This document shows, piece by piece, positions 8,468 to 17,374 of a stretch of DNA of 64,000 nucleotides. The notes below the pieces were generated by a model. It was not told the DNA's origin. It saw only the letters and a program-made list of their open reading frames with translations, and did no database searches. The stretch spans positions 13,462-77,461 of the forward strand of contig JBCBGM010000006.1 in NCBI GenBank assembly GCA_038526735.1, given 5' to 3'. Within the stretch, counting starts at the first letter, position 1, and each line of letters starts with the position of its first letter. Source of the stretch: Rubricella sp038526735 (lineage in GTDB: Bacteria > Pseudomonadota > Alphaproteobacteria > Rhodobacterales > Rhodobacteraceae). A program made the position numbers and the translations under genes.

Positions 8468-8476
8468 TTATCCACA
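8468..8476 (+). promoter_or_regulatory. DnaA box
   Basis: TTATCCACA is a perfect match to the DnaA 9-mer, 77 bp beyond the NrdR box on the side away from nrdJ. DnaA control of ribonucleotide reductase genes is established in E. coli, so a link with nrdJ is possible, but a single 9-mer can occur by chance. Confidence 0.4.
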
Positions 8477-8588
8477 GGCCTGCAGAGGCCCCCAAACGCT
8501 CGTTTTCCGACCAAGAGGTCGCAATCAAACCGGTTTCATCCGAAAAAATCTCGCACGCTCGGATCAGCATGCGATTCTGGAGCCCGTG

Positions 8589-9746
8589 ATGACTGATATG
8601 AGCGCCCTTGCCCACGATCTAGCCGCAGTGATTCAACCCATCGAACGCGCCCGCGGCCTGCCCTCCTGGCTCTACACGACACCTGAAGCCCTAGATTTAG
8701 AACGCCGCGCGATCTTTCACGGCGGCTGGGCCTGCCTCGGCTTTGGCAAGGATGTGCCCAACAACGGCGATGCGGTGCCCATCGATTTTCTCGGCGCGCC
8801 CCTGCTCTTGCTGCGCGACAAAACCGGCGCTGTGAAGGTCTTTGAAAACGTCTGCCGCCACCGCGGGATGATCCTCGTCGAAGAGCCGCGCAACTTTGGC
8901 GGCGTGATCCGCTGCCCCTATCACTCCTGGTGCTACTCTCTCGACGGGCGGCTGCGCGCGACACCACATGTTGGGGGTCCGGGGATTAACAGCCATGAGG
9001 GGATCGACCCCGAAACCACCGGCCTCACCCCCATCCGCTGTGCGGTGTGGATGGATTGCGTGTTTGTCGATGTCTCGGGCACGGCCCCACCGTTTGAAGA
9101 GTGGATTGCCCCCCTCGCCCGCCGCTGGGCCGACTTCGCCGACCGCCCCGTCTTTCACGGCGGCCCCGGCTCCAGCTTCACGCTTGATGTGAACTGCAAC
9201 TGGAAGCTCGCGGTGGAGAACTATTGCGAGAGCTATCACCTCCCCTGGGTGCATCCGGGGTTGAACAGCTACTCGCGGCTGGAGGATCACTACCATATTG
9301 AGGAGTACGGCGCGTTTTCGGGGCAAGGTACGGTCGTCTATAACCCGCAACTCTCCGCTGATCAGAGCTTCCCAGATTTCGCAGGCCTTCCGGAAAAATG
9401 GGATACTGCCGCCGAATATATCGCCGTTTATCCCAACCTGCTCCTGGGCGTGCACCGAGACCACACCTTCGCGATCCGGCTAGAGCCGAAGGCACACAAC
9501 CGCACCGTTGAGCATATCGAGATCTACTACACCGCCCCCGAGCCTGCCAAGAGCGAAGACTTCGCGGCCCTGCGCACCGCCAACGCCCGCCAGTGGAAAG
9601 ACGTGTTTATCGAAGACATCTTCGTCGTAGAGGGCATGCAAAAGGGCCGAACCGCCCCGCACTTTGACGGCGGGCGCTTTTCAGCCGTGATGGACAGCCC
9701 CACCCACCTTTTCCACGCATGGGTGGCGGAGCGCCTGCATGGATAA
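8589..9746 (+). CDS. Rieske non-haem iron oxygenase, alpha subunit
   Basis: A 385-residue ring-hydroxylating-type oxygenase. The Rieske [2Fe-2S] ligands are Cys89-x-His91 and Cys109-x2-His112. The mononuclear iron site is in ENYCESYHLPWVHPGL, with His217 and His222, and an acidic ligand probably in the EDIFVVEG region near the end. Enzymes of this subtype include glycine betaine and carnitine monooxygenases as well as aromatic dioxygenases, and the substrate cannot be settled here. No reductase or beta subunit is nearby, so electrons must come from elsewhere. The ATG at 8589 has GGAG eight bases upstream. It overlaps the next small gene by eight bases. Confidence 0.88.
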   Translation: MTDMSALAHDLAAVIQPIERARGLPSWLYTTPEALDLERRAIFHGGWACLGFGKDVPNNGDAVPIDFLGAPLLLLRDKTGAVKVFENVCRHRGMILVEEPRNFGGVIRCPYHSWCYSLDGRLRATPHVGGPGINSHEGIDPETTGLTPIRCAVWMDCVFVDVSGTAPPFEEWIAPLARRWADFADRPVFHGGPGSSFTLDVNCNWKLAVENYCESYHLPWVHPGLNSYSRLEDHYHIEEYGAFSGQGTVVYNPQLSADQSFPDFAGLPEKWDTAAEYIAVYPNLLLGVHRDHTFAIRLEPKAHNRTVEHIEIYYTAPEPAKSEDFAALRTANARQWKDVFIEDIFVVEGMQKGRTAPHFDGGRFSAVMDSPTHLFHAWVAERLHG

Positions 9747-9978
9747 CGCCCGCGCCGCAGAAATCGACACCTCCCTTAAACGCCTCCACGGCAGCCACAA
9801 CGCGCGGCAGCTGTCGGGCTTACATGAGGAGGCGGCGTCCATGATGGCGGATGCAGACGCACAACGCTTTCACCTTACGCACGCGTGGGTCTATGCGCTG
9901 GTGGAGGGTCGTGAGGATCGGATCGCGGCGTTGGAAACACGTCTCCAAAATGCCGACGGGTTGGCTACTCCGCCGTGA
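9739..9978 (+). CDS. Small helical protein coupled to the Rieske gene
   Basis: A 79-residue protein predicted to be all helix. The core, LHGSHNARQLSGLHEEAA followed by HLTHAWVYALVEGRED, resembles the short proteins found beside oxygenase genes in other Rhodobacterales, which have one TPR-like helical hairpin. It begins eight bases inside the end of the Rieske gene, so it is translationally coupled and probably works with that enzyme. Its end overlaps convergent galM by 14 bases. Function unknown. Confidence 0.65.
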   Translation: MDNARAAEIDTSLKRLHGSHNARQLSGLHEEAASMMADADAQRFHLTHAWVYALVEGREDRIAALETRLQNADGLATPP

Positions 9979-10954
9979 TTTCCACCTCCAGCCGCTGGTG
10001 ATAGGGCCGCTCTGGGCCGTAGATGATGCTCGGCCAGTCGGGCTTGTTGAGGCTGTCGGGGTAATGCTGCGGCTCAAAGCACATGCCGGGCCAGCCGGAC
10101 ATTTTGATCCCCTCGTGCCCCGGCAACGGCAGGTCGAAGTGTTGTGCGTCGAAAAACTGCAAGCCAGGCTCATCTGTCCAGAGCTTTAAGCTGACCCCCG
10201 TTTCAGGGTTTGTGGCTTCTACCTTCGGGCCGTCACCTTGATCGAGCACGAAGTTGTGGTCGAAGACACCGCCCGCCGGGTCAGCCTCCGCAACGCTGCG
10301 CGCGGTGCGAAAGGCAAACCGCGTGCCCTCAACTGGGGCGATCTCACCGGTAGGGATCTGCACGTCATCGACTGGTGTGTAATGGCTCGCAGCAATCCGC
10401 ACCGGGCAATGACGGATGCCGGTGCGCGCGCCCAGCGTGTAGTAATTGTGCTGTGCGAGGTTGATCGGCGTGGGCCGGTCCGCCTGAGCCGACATCTCCC
10501 AGATCAGTTTCGCGCCCTCCAGCCGGATCAACACCTCAAAGCGCACGGTGCCCGGATAGCCCATGTGACCCTCCGGAGAGGTATGGGAGAGCAGCACGGC
10601 CGAGTTGCTATCCGGCTCCATCTCCCAATGCGATTTGCCAAGGCCCTCGGGCCCGCCGTGCAGGTGGTTGGGGCCGTTGTTGATGGGCAGCTGATAGGTG
10701 TTCCCGTCGAGCGCGAAGCGCCCCTTTGCCGTGCGATTGGCCACCCGCCCCGCGATCACGCCAAAGTTGCGGGCGTGCTGTGGGTACGCCTCCACATCCG
10801 GATACCCCAGCACCATCGGCAGCGCAGACCCGGCCACATCGAGACGCCAGTCATGGATGATCGCACCCCAGCTTAAAACGTGGACTGCGGCGTCAGCGGA
10901 CTCGAGCACATGCTCCTGCACAGCGCGGCCGTCGATGGTCCCTTTGGTTTTCAT
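9965..10954 (-). CDS. galM: Aldose 1-epimerase
   Basis: Interconverts alpha and beta anomers of hexoses. The 329-residue protein has GRVANRTAKGRF (69-80), NGPNHLHGG (93-101) with the first active-site histidine His97, the second catalytic histidine His169 in LAQHNYY, and the catalytic glutamate Glu294 in FEPQHYPD. Length is normal and there is no signal peptide, so it is cytosolic. Its ATG overlaps the stop of the Ldh-family dehydrogenase gene by four bases, so the two form an operon; together they suggest handling of a sugar or sugar acid, but no sugar transporter is adjacent. Confidence 0.93.
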   Translation of the reverse strand: MKTKGTIDGRAVQEHVLESADAAVHVLSWGAIIHDWRLDVAGSALPMVLGYPDVEAYPQHARNFGVIAGRVANRTAKGRFALDGNTYQLPINNGPNHLHGGPEGLGKSHWEMEPDSNSAVLLSHTSPEGHMGYPGTVRFEVLIRLEGAKLIWEMSAQADRPTPINLAQHNYYTLGARTGIRHCPVRIAASHYTPVDDVQIPTGEIAPVEGTRFAFRTARSVAEADPAGGVFDHNFVLDQGDGPKVEATNPETGVSLKLWTDEPGLQFFDAQHFDLPLPGHEGIKMSGWPGMCFEPQHYPDSLNKPDWPSIIYGPERPYHQRLEVEITAE

Positions 10955-11952
10955 CCCGCAATCTCCCGTATTTGTGCGAGCAGCGTGTCGTTTACAGTCA
11001 GCCCCTCATGGGCCGCCTTTTCACGGGCGGCGAGACGACGAGAGCCGGGCATCCGCGCGTCTTCGGTGGCGTCATAGAGCGCGGCGAGGGCGGCGAAGCG
11101 CTCCGCAAATGCACCCCCAGAGATTGCCTCTGCATCGAGTGCGAGAATGGTCTGCCCTAGGTTCGGCGGCCCGCCCTTGTCATCAAACAGCGAACTTGCC
11201 TCTGAGCCGAGCGCCGCCCCTGCAAGGCACGCCGACATCACCTCAACCATCAGGGCGAGTGCCGCCCCCTTTGCCCCACCCATCGGCTGCATCGTGCCCG
11301 CCAGCGCTTGCGCCGGGTCGGTGGTGGGCTGGCCATCCGGCCCAAGCGCCCAGTCGCCGGGGATCTCCGTCTCCCCCTTTTCGCGGGCGGCGAGGACCTT
11401 GCCCCGCGCCACGGTAGAGACGGCCATGTCGATCACCAGCGGCGAGCCGGGCGCGGGCGCACCAAAGGCAATGGGGTTGGTGCCAAGCACCGCCTCGCGC
11501 CCACCCCACAGCGCCATCGCCTTGGGGGAGTTGCCGTAAACAAAGGCGATAAGCCCTTGTTCTGCCAACCATTCACAGTGATGTCCTGCGGCCCCGAAAT
11601 GGTGCGAACGATGAATTGCACCCACCGCTACACCGAGAGATTTCGCCCGCCGCGCGACCTCAGGCAGCGCTATGTCAAACGCGGGAAACGCGTAGCCATG
11701 CCCGCCATCCACGCGAAACACTCCGGGTTTCACGTTCTGCATCTGCGGCACCGCGTGGCCCTTTACCTTCCCAACCCGCGCTTGGGCGGTGTAGCTCGGC
11801 ACACGGCTCAGGCCATGGCCGGACTGCCCGTCAACCTCTGCCGCGATGAGCGCGCGCGCGACAGACGCCGCGTTGCGCTCTGACACGTCGGAGGCCACCA
11901 ATGCGGCGTAAACGAGGGCCTGCGCGTCTGCGATGCTCAAGGTCTCGGGCAT
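10951..11952 (-). CDS. Malate/L-lactate dehydrogenase family oxidoreductase
   Basis: A 333-residue NAD(P)-dependent dehydrogenase of the Ldh2 family, a fold distinct from Rossmann enzymes. Family hallmarks are SGHGLSR (44-50), GAIHRSHHFGAAG (111-123) with the catalytic histidine, GTNPIAFGAP, and a C-terminal PGSRR. Members act on malate, sulfolactate, ureidoglycolate, 2,3-diketogulonate or cyclic imino acids such as piperideine-2-carboxylate, so the substrate is open. GGAGGAG lies three bases before the ATG, a strong binding site. It is the first gene of the operon with galM and is divergent from the PLP enzyme gene at 12086. Confidence 0.88.
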   Translation of the reverse strand: MPETLSIADAQALVYAALVASDVSERNAASVARALIAAEVDGQSGHGLSRVPSYTAQARVGKVKGHAVPQMQNVKPGVFRVDGGHGYAFPAFDIALPEVARRAKSLGVAVGAIHRSHHFGAAGHHCEWLAEQGLIAFVYGNSPKAMALWGGREAVLGTNPIAFGAPAPGSPLVIDMAVSTVARGKVLAAREKGETEIPGDWALGPDGQPTTDPAQALAGTMQPMGGAKGAALALMVEVMSACLAGAALGSEASSLFDDKGGPPNLGQTILALDAEAISGGAFAERFAALAALYDATEDARMPGSRRLAAREKAAHEGLTVNDTLLAQIREIAG

Positions 11953-12085
11953 GGGCTCCTCCGGTGGTTTTGTGCGTTGCGCGGTGCATGCGCGATCTTC
12001 GGGGCCGGGGCAACGCCGAAGTCACGCGGTCAATCCGTTGCGAAACCGCTTGAGGCCCGTGCGCCCGCGCGGCAATGCTGCGCTC

Positions 12086-13222
12086 ATGGCACCGAACAGA
12101 CCCTCCCTCGACACGCTGCTTGCGCAGGCGCAGCACTATTCTCACCCTGAGCATGGCGCGGTCGTGCCGGGGATTGAGACTGCGACCACCTATGTCAGAG
12201 ATGAGACCTACGCCCCCAAAGGCCGGCAGGTCTACGCCCGCGACGGCTCTCCGACCACCGACGTGGCCGAGGCGATTTTGGCGGAGGCGGACGGTGCTGC
12301 GCGCTCGATGCTGTTTACCTCAGGCCAATCGGCGATCGTGGCGCTGTTTGAGACACTGCGCACCGGCGACCATGTGGTCGCGCCCGATGTGATGTATCAC
12401 GGCGGAGCGAAATGGCTGCGGCGCTTGGCAGAACTGCGCGGGATAGAGGCCACGTTCTTTGACACCGAAGAGCCGGGCGCGCTCGCCAAAGCCTTGCAGC
12501 CCAACACAAAAATGGTCTGGGTAGAGACACCAACCAACCCGACATGGTCGATCATCGATATCGCCGCAGCCGCTGACTTAGCCCACGCACAAGGCGCGCT
12601 GTTGGTGGTGGACGCCACTGTTACACCGCCAGTCACCACCCGCCCGCTCGATCTGGGGGCGGATGTGATGTTCGCCTCAGCCACGAAGTATCTCAATGGT
12701 CATTCCGATGTGCTCGCAGGGCTTGTCTCGATCCGCTCAAACACTGCGCTGATTGATGAGCTTACGCTCGTGCGCACCCTTCAGGGCACAGCCCTTCCCG
12801 CGTTTGAGTCTTGGTTGCTGATCCGTGGGATGCGCACGCTCTCGCTGCGCTACAAAGCGGCGTCAGAGGCGGCGCTACGGATTGCCCAGCACTTCGAGGG
12901 GCATCCGGCCGTCTCTCATGTGCTCTACCCCGGCCTGCCCAGCCATCCGGGGCATGAGATTGCCGCTCAGCAAATGACCGGCGGGTTTGGTGGGATGCTG
13001 TCGCTGCGTGTGCACGGCGGGTTTGATGCGGCCCGTAAAGTCGCCACGTCGACCCGTGTGTTTTTGCCTGCGACCTCTCTCGGCGGTGTCGAAAGCCTCA
13101 TCGAGCACCGCATTGCCGTCGAGCCGCCCGAAAGCCGCGTGCCGGACGACCTGCTGCGCCTCTCCATCGGGATCGAAAGCGTCGAGGACCTGATCGCGGA
13201 TCTGGAGCAAGCGCTCGCATGA
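12086..13222 (+). CDS. Cys/Met-metabolism PLP enzyme (cystathionine beta-lyase-like)
   Basis: A 378-residue enzyme of the gamma family of PLP enzymes, which cleave or form C-S bonds at cystathionine, cysteine, methionine or homoserine esters. Visible are TSGQSAIVAL (cofactor phosphate loop), ETPTNPTWSIIDI, DATVTPP with the PLP-ring aspartate, and SATKYLNGHSD with the Schiff-base Lys201. It is clearly cystathionine lyase/synthase-like, but the exact reaction is not fixed by these motifs. The reading frame continues 153 bases upstream, but only from the ATG at 12086 does family-like sequence appear. Its stop overlaps the P450 start by four bases, which couples the two. Confidence 0.85.
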   Translation: MAPNRPSLDTLLAQAQHYSHPEHGAVVPGIETATTYVRDETYAPKGRQVYARDGSPTTDVAEAILAEADGAARSMLFTSGQSAIVALFETLRTGDHVVAPDVMYHGGAKWLRRLAELRGIEATFFDTEEPGALAKALQPNTKMVWVETPTNPTWSIIDIAAAADLAHAQGALLVVDATVTPPVTTRPLDLGADVMFASATKYLNGHSDVLAGLVSIRSNTALIDELTLVRTLQGTALPAFESWLLIRGMRTLSLRYKAASEAALRIAQHFEGHPAVSHVLYPGLPSHPGHEIAAQQMTGGFGGMLSLRVHGGFDAARKVATSTRVFLPATSLGGVESLIEHRIAVEPPESRVPDDLLRLSIGIESVEDLIADLEQALA

Positions 13223-14406
13223 CGCTGCCGCGTGTCGCCCAATCGCCGCAAGATCCGGGGTTTGTGCAAGACCCCTACCCGTTTTACGACCACATCCGCC
13301 AAACGGGCGCGTGGGTGTTTTGGGAAGATTACGATCTGCCCTGCGCGACGACCCTACCACTGGTAAATGCTTTGCTGCGAGATCGTCGGCTGGGGCGGGA
13401 AAATCCGTTTCCGGACGCTGTGCCCGCACATCTGGAGCCGTTTTACCAAATCGAGCGCTACTCGATGTTGGAGCTGGAGCCGCCCACGCACACCCGCCTT
13501 CGTGGTTTGGTGATGCGGGCGTTTACGTCTCGCAAAATCGCGGGGCTCGGGCCGCAGATCACCGCGCTCGCGCATGAACTGCTCGATGAGATGCCCGCCG
13601 GAGAGGTCGATCTCCTGCCAACCTTCTGCGAGCGCATCCCCGTGATCGTGATTTGCCGGTTGCTGGGCGTGCCCGAAGATGCCGCGCCACAACTGTTGTC
13701 GTGGTCGCATGACATGGTCGCGATGTATCAGGCCCGCCGTGACCGGGCTGTGGAGGAGCGCGCTGTCGCCGCCTCCATCGCGTTTGATCGCTATCTGCGC
13801 GAACTGATCGAAGAGCGCCGCGCTGACCCGCGCGAGGACTTACTCTCTGACCTCATCAAGGTGGAGGAGGATGGCGACCGGCTGAGCACGGCTGAGCTCG
13901 TTTCTACGATGATCTTGCTCTTGAACGCCGGGCATGAGGCGACGGTGCATGCGCTGGGCAATGGGATCAAAGCGATCTGCGAGCGCGGGCTTGGCCCCGA
14001 GGTGCCCAAGATGGATGCACCGGTGCTCGCCGATGAGGTCATGCGGTTTGACCCGCCGCTGCATCTGTTTACCCGATACGCGATGGAGGATGTGGAGCTT
14101 GAGGGCATGTCGCTGCAAAAGGGCGAACAGGTGGGTCTTTTGTTGGGGGCGGCCAATCGCGACCCTGACGTCTTCCCCAGTCCGCACAGCTTCATCCCAG
14201 ACCGCTTGGCCGGGGCGCATGTTGCTCTGGGCGCGGGCCTGCATTTCTGCGTCGGCGCACCTCTCGCGCGGCTCGAAATTGCCCGAAGTTTGCCGGTTTT
14301 GTTCTCCCGTTTCCCGAATCTGACCCCGTCTGAGCCTCTGAAATTCGCGGATCGCTATCATTTCCACGGGTTGGAGCGGCTGCCCGTCAAATTAAAACCG
14401 CTTTGA
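13219..14406 (+). CDS. Cytochrome P450
   Basis: A soluble 395-residue bacterial P450 monooxygenase. The I-helix oxygen-activation motif is AGHEAT (237-242), the K-helix ExxR is Glu273-Arg276, and the haem ligand is Cys344 in LGAGLHFCVGAPLARLE. The phenylalanine that usually starts the haem loop (FxxGxxxCxG) is leucine here, a known variation. No ferredoxin or reductase gene is close. Translational coupling to a C-S lyase-like PLP enzyme is uncommon and suggests a shared pathway, possibly oxidation of a sulfur-containing compound; that is inference. Confidence 0.93.
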   Translation: MTLPRVAQSPQDPGFVQDPYPFYDHIRQTGAWVFWEDYDLPCATTLPLVNALLRDRRLGRENPFPDAVPAHLEPFYQIERYSMLELEPPTHTRLRGLVMRAFTSRKIAGLGPQITALAHELLDEMPAGEVDLLPTFCERIPVIVICRLLGVPEDAAPQLLSWSHDMVAMYQARRDRAVEERAVAASIAFDRYLRELIEERRADPREDLLSDLIKVEEDGDRLSTAELVSTMILLLNAGHEATVHALGNGIKAICERGLGPEVPKMDAPVLADEVMRFDPPLHLFTRYAMEDVELEGMSLQKGEQVGLLLGAANRDPDVFPSPHSFIPDRLAGAHVALGAGLHFCVGAPLARLEIARSLPVLFSRFPNLTPSEPLKFADRYHFHGLERLPVKLKPL

Positions 14407-14461
14407 GTTTCACAATAAAATTAGGCGCATTCGTGCCGAGCACAGCAACATATGTCGTTTT

Positions 14462-14490
14462 TTGACAAGGCGCTGTCGCGATTTTTACAA
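14462..14490 (+). promoter_or_regulatory. Candidate sigma-70-type promoter of the ABC importer operon
   Basis: A perfect TTGACA (14462-14467) is followed, 17 bases later, by TTACAA. It lies in an AT-richer stretch and would give a leader of about 150 nt before the ATG at 14650. No operator is evident. Confidence 0.4.
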
Positions 14491-14649
14491 CTCATTTGTC
14501 GTGGCACTGTTGACCTCGGGGCGCAGACATAGCTCAATGTCATCGCATCAAGACTTCGCGCAGCATTCTTGCGGAAATCCGCTCCGCTGCGTCATGTCTT
14601 TAAATCGCGCCGCAAAGGTGCGCTGCACGGGTCAGACAGGGAGACGTTC

Positions 14650-16287
14650 ATGACCAAATTGACAATTACCGGCAAGCCAATGCACTCAAAGATTGAGGGC
14701 CTGGCAGCCGAGGCGCGCAATGGCGACTTGGACCGCCGCGAGTTTCTCGCGATGGCCACAGCCTTGGGCGCGACGACTGCGACCGCTTACGCAATGCTGG
14801 GTGCAAAGCCTGCCGCTGCAATGAGCCATGCCAAAAAGATGGGCGGCACGCTGCGCGTGTCCTCGTTTGTGCGTGCCATTCAGGATCCGCGCATCTTTGA
14901 CTGGTCGGAGATGGGCAACCAAGCACGCGGCTTCCTTGAGCCGCTCGTGCGCTACACCCGCGACTTCACCTTTGAGCCGTGGCTCCTAGAGAGCTGGGAA
15001 GCGAACGACGACGCGACCCAGTACACGCTCAACGTCCGCCGTGGCGTGACCTGGAGCAACGGTGACACCTTCGATGCGGATGACGTGATCCACAACATCA
15101 ACCGCTGGTGTGAGGCTGACGCTGAGGGCAACTCGATGGCAACCCGTATGGGCGGCCTTGTTGACCCTGACACCAGCCGCGCGCGCGAAGGTGGCGTCGT
15201 CAAGATCGACGACTATACCGTGCAGATCAACCTGCCGACTTCTGACATCTCGATCATCCCGGGCATGTCTGACTACCCGGCACTGATCGTGCACCGCTCC
15301 TTCGACGGCTCGGTCGCAATCAGCGACGCACCCCTCGGCACCGGCCCTTACCTGCTCGAAGACCTCCAGGTTGGCGTCAGCTGCACGATGACCAAGCGTG
15401 ATGAGTGGTGGGGCGAGGAAGTTGCGCTCGACCGGATCGAGATCATCGACTACGGCGCGGATCAGTCCGCTGAAGTGGCGGCGTTCGAGTCTGAAGAGAT
15501 CGACCTCAACTACCAGACCAACGCAGACTTCGTTGATATCATGGACGATATCGGCCTCGTGAAGTCTGAAGTGGCCACCGGCGCGACCATCGTTGCGCGG
15601 ATGAACATCGAGAACGCACCCTATGACGACGTCCGTGTCCGTCGCGCGGTGCAGCGTGCGGTGGACAACTCCATCGTGCTCGAGATCGGCTACAACAACG
15701 CCGGTACAGTCGCTGAGAACCACCACGTGGGCCCAATGCACCCCGAGTACGCCGACATTGGCGCACCCGGTCGTGACCCGGCAGAGGCGCAGTCGCTCCT
15801 CGCAGAGGCTGGCCAGTCTGACTTTGAGTTCGAACTGATCTCGATCGACGGTGACTGGCGCACCACGGTGACCGATGCCATCGGTCAGCAGATGCGCGAC
15901 GCTGGCCTCAACGTGAAGCGGACGGTTATTCCGGGTGCCACGTTCTGGAATGACTGGCTGAAGTATCCGTTCTCCACCACCAACTGGAACCACCGCCCGC
16001 TGGGCGTTCAGGTTTTGGCGCTCGCCTATAAGTCGGGCGTGCCGTGGAACGAATCTGCCCTTGCCAACGCAGACTTTGACGCGGCGCTCGACCGCGCTCT
16101 GGCACTGTCTGACGTTGAGGCCCGCCGCGAGGTGATGGCCGAGGTGCAGCAGATCCTTCAGGACGAAGGTGTGATGATCCAGCCGCTGTGGCGCTTCATC
16201 TTCTGCCACCACGCCGAGTACGTGAAAGGCCACACCATGCACCCGCAGTTCGAGCTGCAGTGGGATACCATGTGGCTTGACACCTAA
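14650..16287 (+). CDS. ABC transporter substrate-binding protein, peptide/DppA type
   Basis: A 545-residue family 5 solute-binding protein. DRREFLAMATALGATTATAYA near residue 28 is a twin-arginine signal followed by a hydrophobic segment, so it should be exported folded by Tat. The mature part has the class hallmarks GTLRV..., FEPWLLESWEANDD, YTLNVRRGVTWSNGDTFDADDV and the late LAYKSGVPWNESA region. Ligands of this family include peptides, glycosides and opines, and the substrate here is unknown. AGGGAG precedes the ATG at 14650; upstream in-frame codons are not family-like. A strong hairpin separates it from the permease genes, as expected for a gene expressed above its permeases. Confidence 0.9.
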   Translation: MTKLTITGKPMHSKIEGLAAEARNGDLDRREFLAMATALGATTATAYAMLGAKPAAAMSHAKKMGGTLRVSSFVRAIQDPRIFDWSEMGNQARGFLEPLVRYTRDFTFEPWLLESWEANDDATQYTLNVRRGVTWSNGDTFDADDVIHNINRWCEADAEGNSMATRMGGLVDPDTSRAREGGVVKIDDYTVQINLPTSDISIIPGMSDYPALIVHRSFDGSVAISDAPLGTGPYLLEDLQVGVSCTMTKRDEWWGEEVALDRIEIIDYGADQSAEVAAFESEEIDLNYQTNADFVDIMDDIGLVKSEVATGATIVARMNIENAPYDDVRVRRAVQRAVDNSIVLEIGYNNAGTVAENHHVGPMHPEYADIGAPGRDPAEAQSLLAEAGQSDFEFELISIDGDWRTTVTDAIGQQMRDAGLNVKRTVIPGATFWNDWLKYPFSTTNWNHRPLGVQVLALAYKSGVPWNESALANADFDAALDRALALSDVEARREVMAEVQQILQDEGVMIQPLWRFIFCHHAEYVKGHTMHPQFELQWDTMWLDT

Positions 16288-16292
16288 GACCT

Positions 16293-16320
16293 TTGGGCCG
16301 GGGGACCTCTCCCGGCCCAA
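16293..16320 (+). terminator. Intercistronic hairpin after the binding-protein gene
   Basis: TTGGGCCGGG pairs perfectly with CCCGGCCCAA (arms 16293-16302 and 16311-16320, eight-base loop) and is followed by TCTTTTCC. It probably stabilises the upstream message or ends part of the transcription, giving more binding protein than permease. Confidence 0.6.
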
Positions 16321-16375
16321 TCTTTTCCGCCCAAAAGCGCCAGTTTGAAGCGCAGGGCTCCGACCGGGAACGATC

Positions 16376-17362
16376 ATGCTGATGTTCATTACACGCCGTC
16401 TGGGCGTGATGCTGCTGACGATGCTGGCCCTCTCCAGCGTTGTTTTCTACCTCACCAACCTTGAGCCAAACCTCGTCAAGCTTGCGTTGTCCGACGGCAA
16501 CATGCGCATGACGCCGGAAGAAGTTCAGCAATGGCTCGAAAACAACGGCCACACCCGCCCCTTCTTTGTGCGGTACTGGGATTGGCTGGGCGGCGTTTTG
16601 ACCGGCGATTGGGGTTACTCATCGCGCTTCAGAATGCCCGTGTCAGAGCTCTTGGGCGAGCGCCTTGCCGCAACTGGCGCGCTGATGTTCTGGGTGATGG
16701 TGGTGATGGTGCCCTCAGCCCTCTTGATCGGCGTCATGGCCGGAATGCGTGAAGGGTCGCGCACGGATCGCTCTCTCTCCGTCGTCTCAATCGCCTCAAC
16801 GGCAACGCCCGAATACGTGTCGGGCATCATCTTCACCGTTCTCTTCGCGTCGATCTTCAAGGAATGGGGGGAGACGTATCAGTGGTTCCCGGAGTGGTTC
16901 CACCTAAACGGCTCTGCGGCATCGGCAACGGGCCGTTCTGGCATCACCTTCTACAACTTCACCCTGCCCGTGATCACCATGGCGATCTACGGCATGGGCT
17001 ACATCGCCCGCATGACCCGCGCCTCGATGGCTGAGGTGATGACAGCGCAGTATATCCGGACCGCGCGCCTCAAGGGTGTGTCGTTCCGGATGATCGTTCT
17101 CAAGCACGCGCTGCGTAACGCGCTCATCGCCCCCTTCACCGTGATCATGCTGCAGTTCCCGTGGCTCTTGACCGGCGTCGTGATCGTTGAGGCGATGTTC
17201 AACTACAAGGGCTTTGGCCTGGCACTGGTTGAAGCGGCCGAGAACAACGACATCCAACTCCTGATGGCCGCGTCAGTCGTCTCGGTTGCGGTGGTGCTGA
17301 CCACGCAGCTGATCTCCGACATCGGCTATATCTATCTCAATCCACGCATCCGCGTGAAATAA
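16376..17362 (+). CDS. ABC transporter permease, DppB type
   Basis: A 328-residue inner-membrane permease. MLMFITRRLGVMLLTMLAL is the standard N-terminus of DppB/OppB proteins, followed by a periplasmic segment (EEVQQWLENNGH...) and five further membrane helices. The EAA coupling loop that contacts the ATPase is visible at MAEVMTAQYIRTARLKG. It lies 12 bp before its partner permease gene and forms the heteromeric membrane channel with it. Confidence 0.92.
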   Translation: MLMFITRRLGVMLLTMLALSSVVFYLTNLEPNLVKLALSDGNMRMTPEEVQQWLENNGHTRPFFVRYWDWLGGVLTGDWGYSSRFRMPVSELLGERLAATGALMFWVMVVMVPSALLIGVMAGMREGSRTDRSLSVVSIASTATPEYVSGIIFTVLFASIFKEWGETYQWFPEWFHLNGSAASATGRSGITFYNFTLPVITMAIYGMGYIARMTRASMAEVMTAQYIRTARLKGVSFRMIVLKHALRNALIAPFTVIMLQFPWLLTGVVIVEAMFNYKGFGLALVEAAENNDIQLLMAASVVSVAVVLTTQLISDIGYIYLNPRIRVK

Positions 17363-17374
17363 AAGGCGGATCGC

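Larger units (their letters stand above)
8153..8588. other. Intergenic control region between nrdJ and the Rieske oxygenase
   Basis: This 436-bp divergent spacer is lower in GC than its surroundings around 8330-8400. It holds the NrdR-box pair and the DnaA box listed separately. The nrdJ leader would be around 200 nt; I searched it for a B12-box of the cobalamin riboswitch and saw none. An open frame crosses it on the plus strand into the Rieske gene, but the part upstream of 8589 shows no family sequence. Confidence 0.6.
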
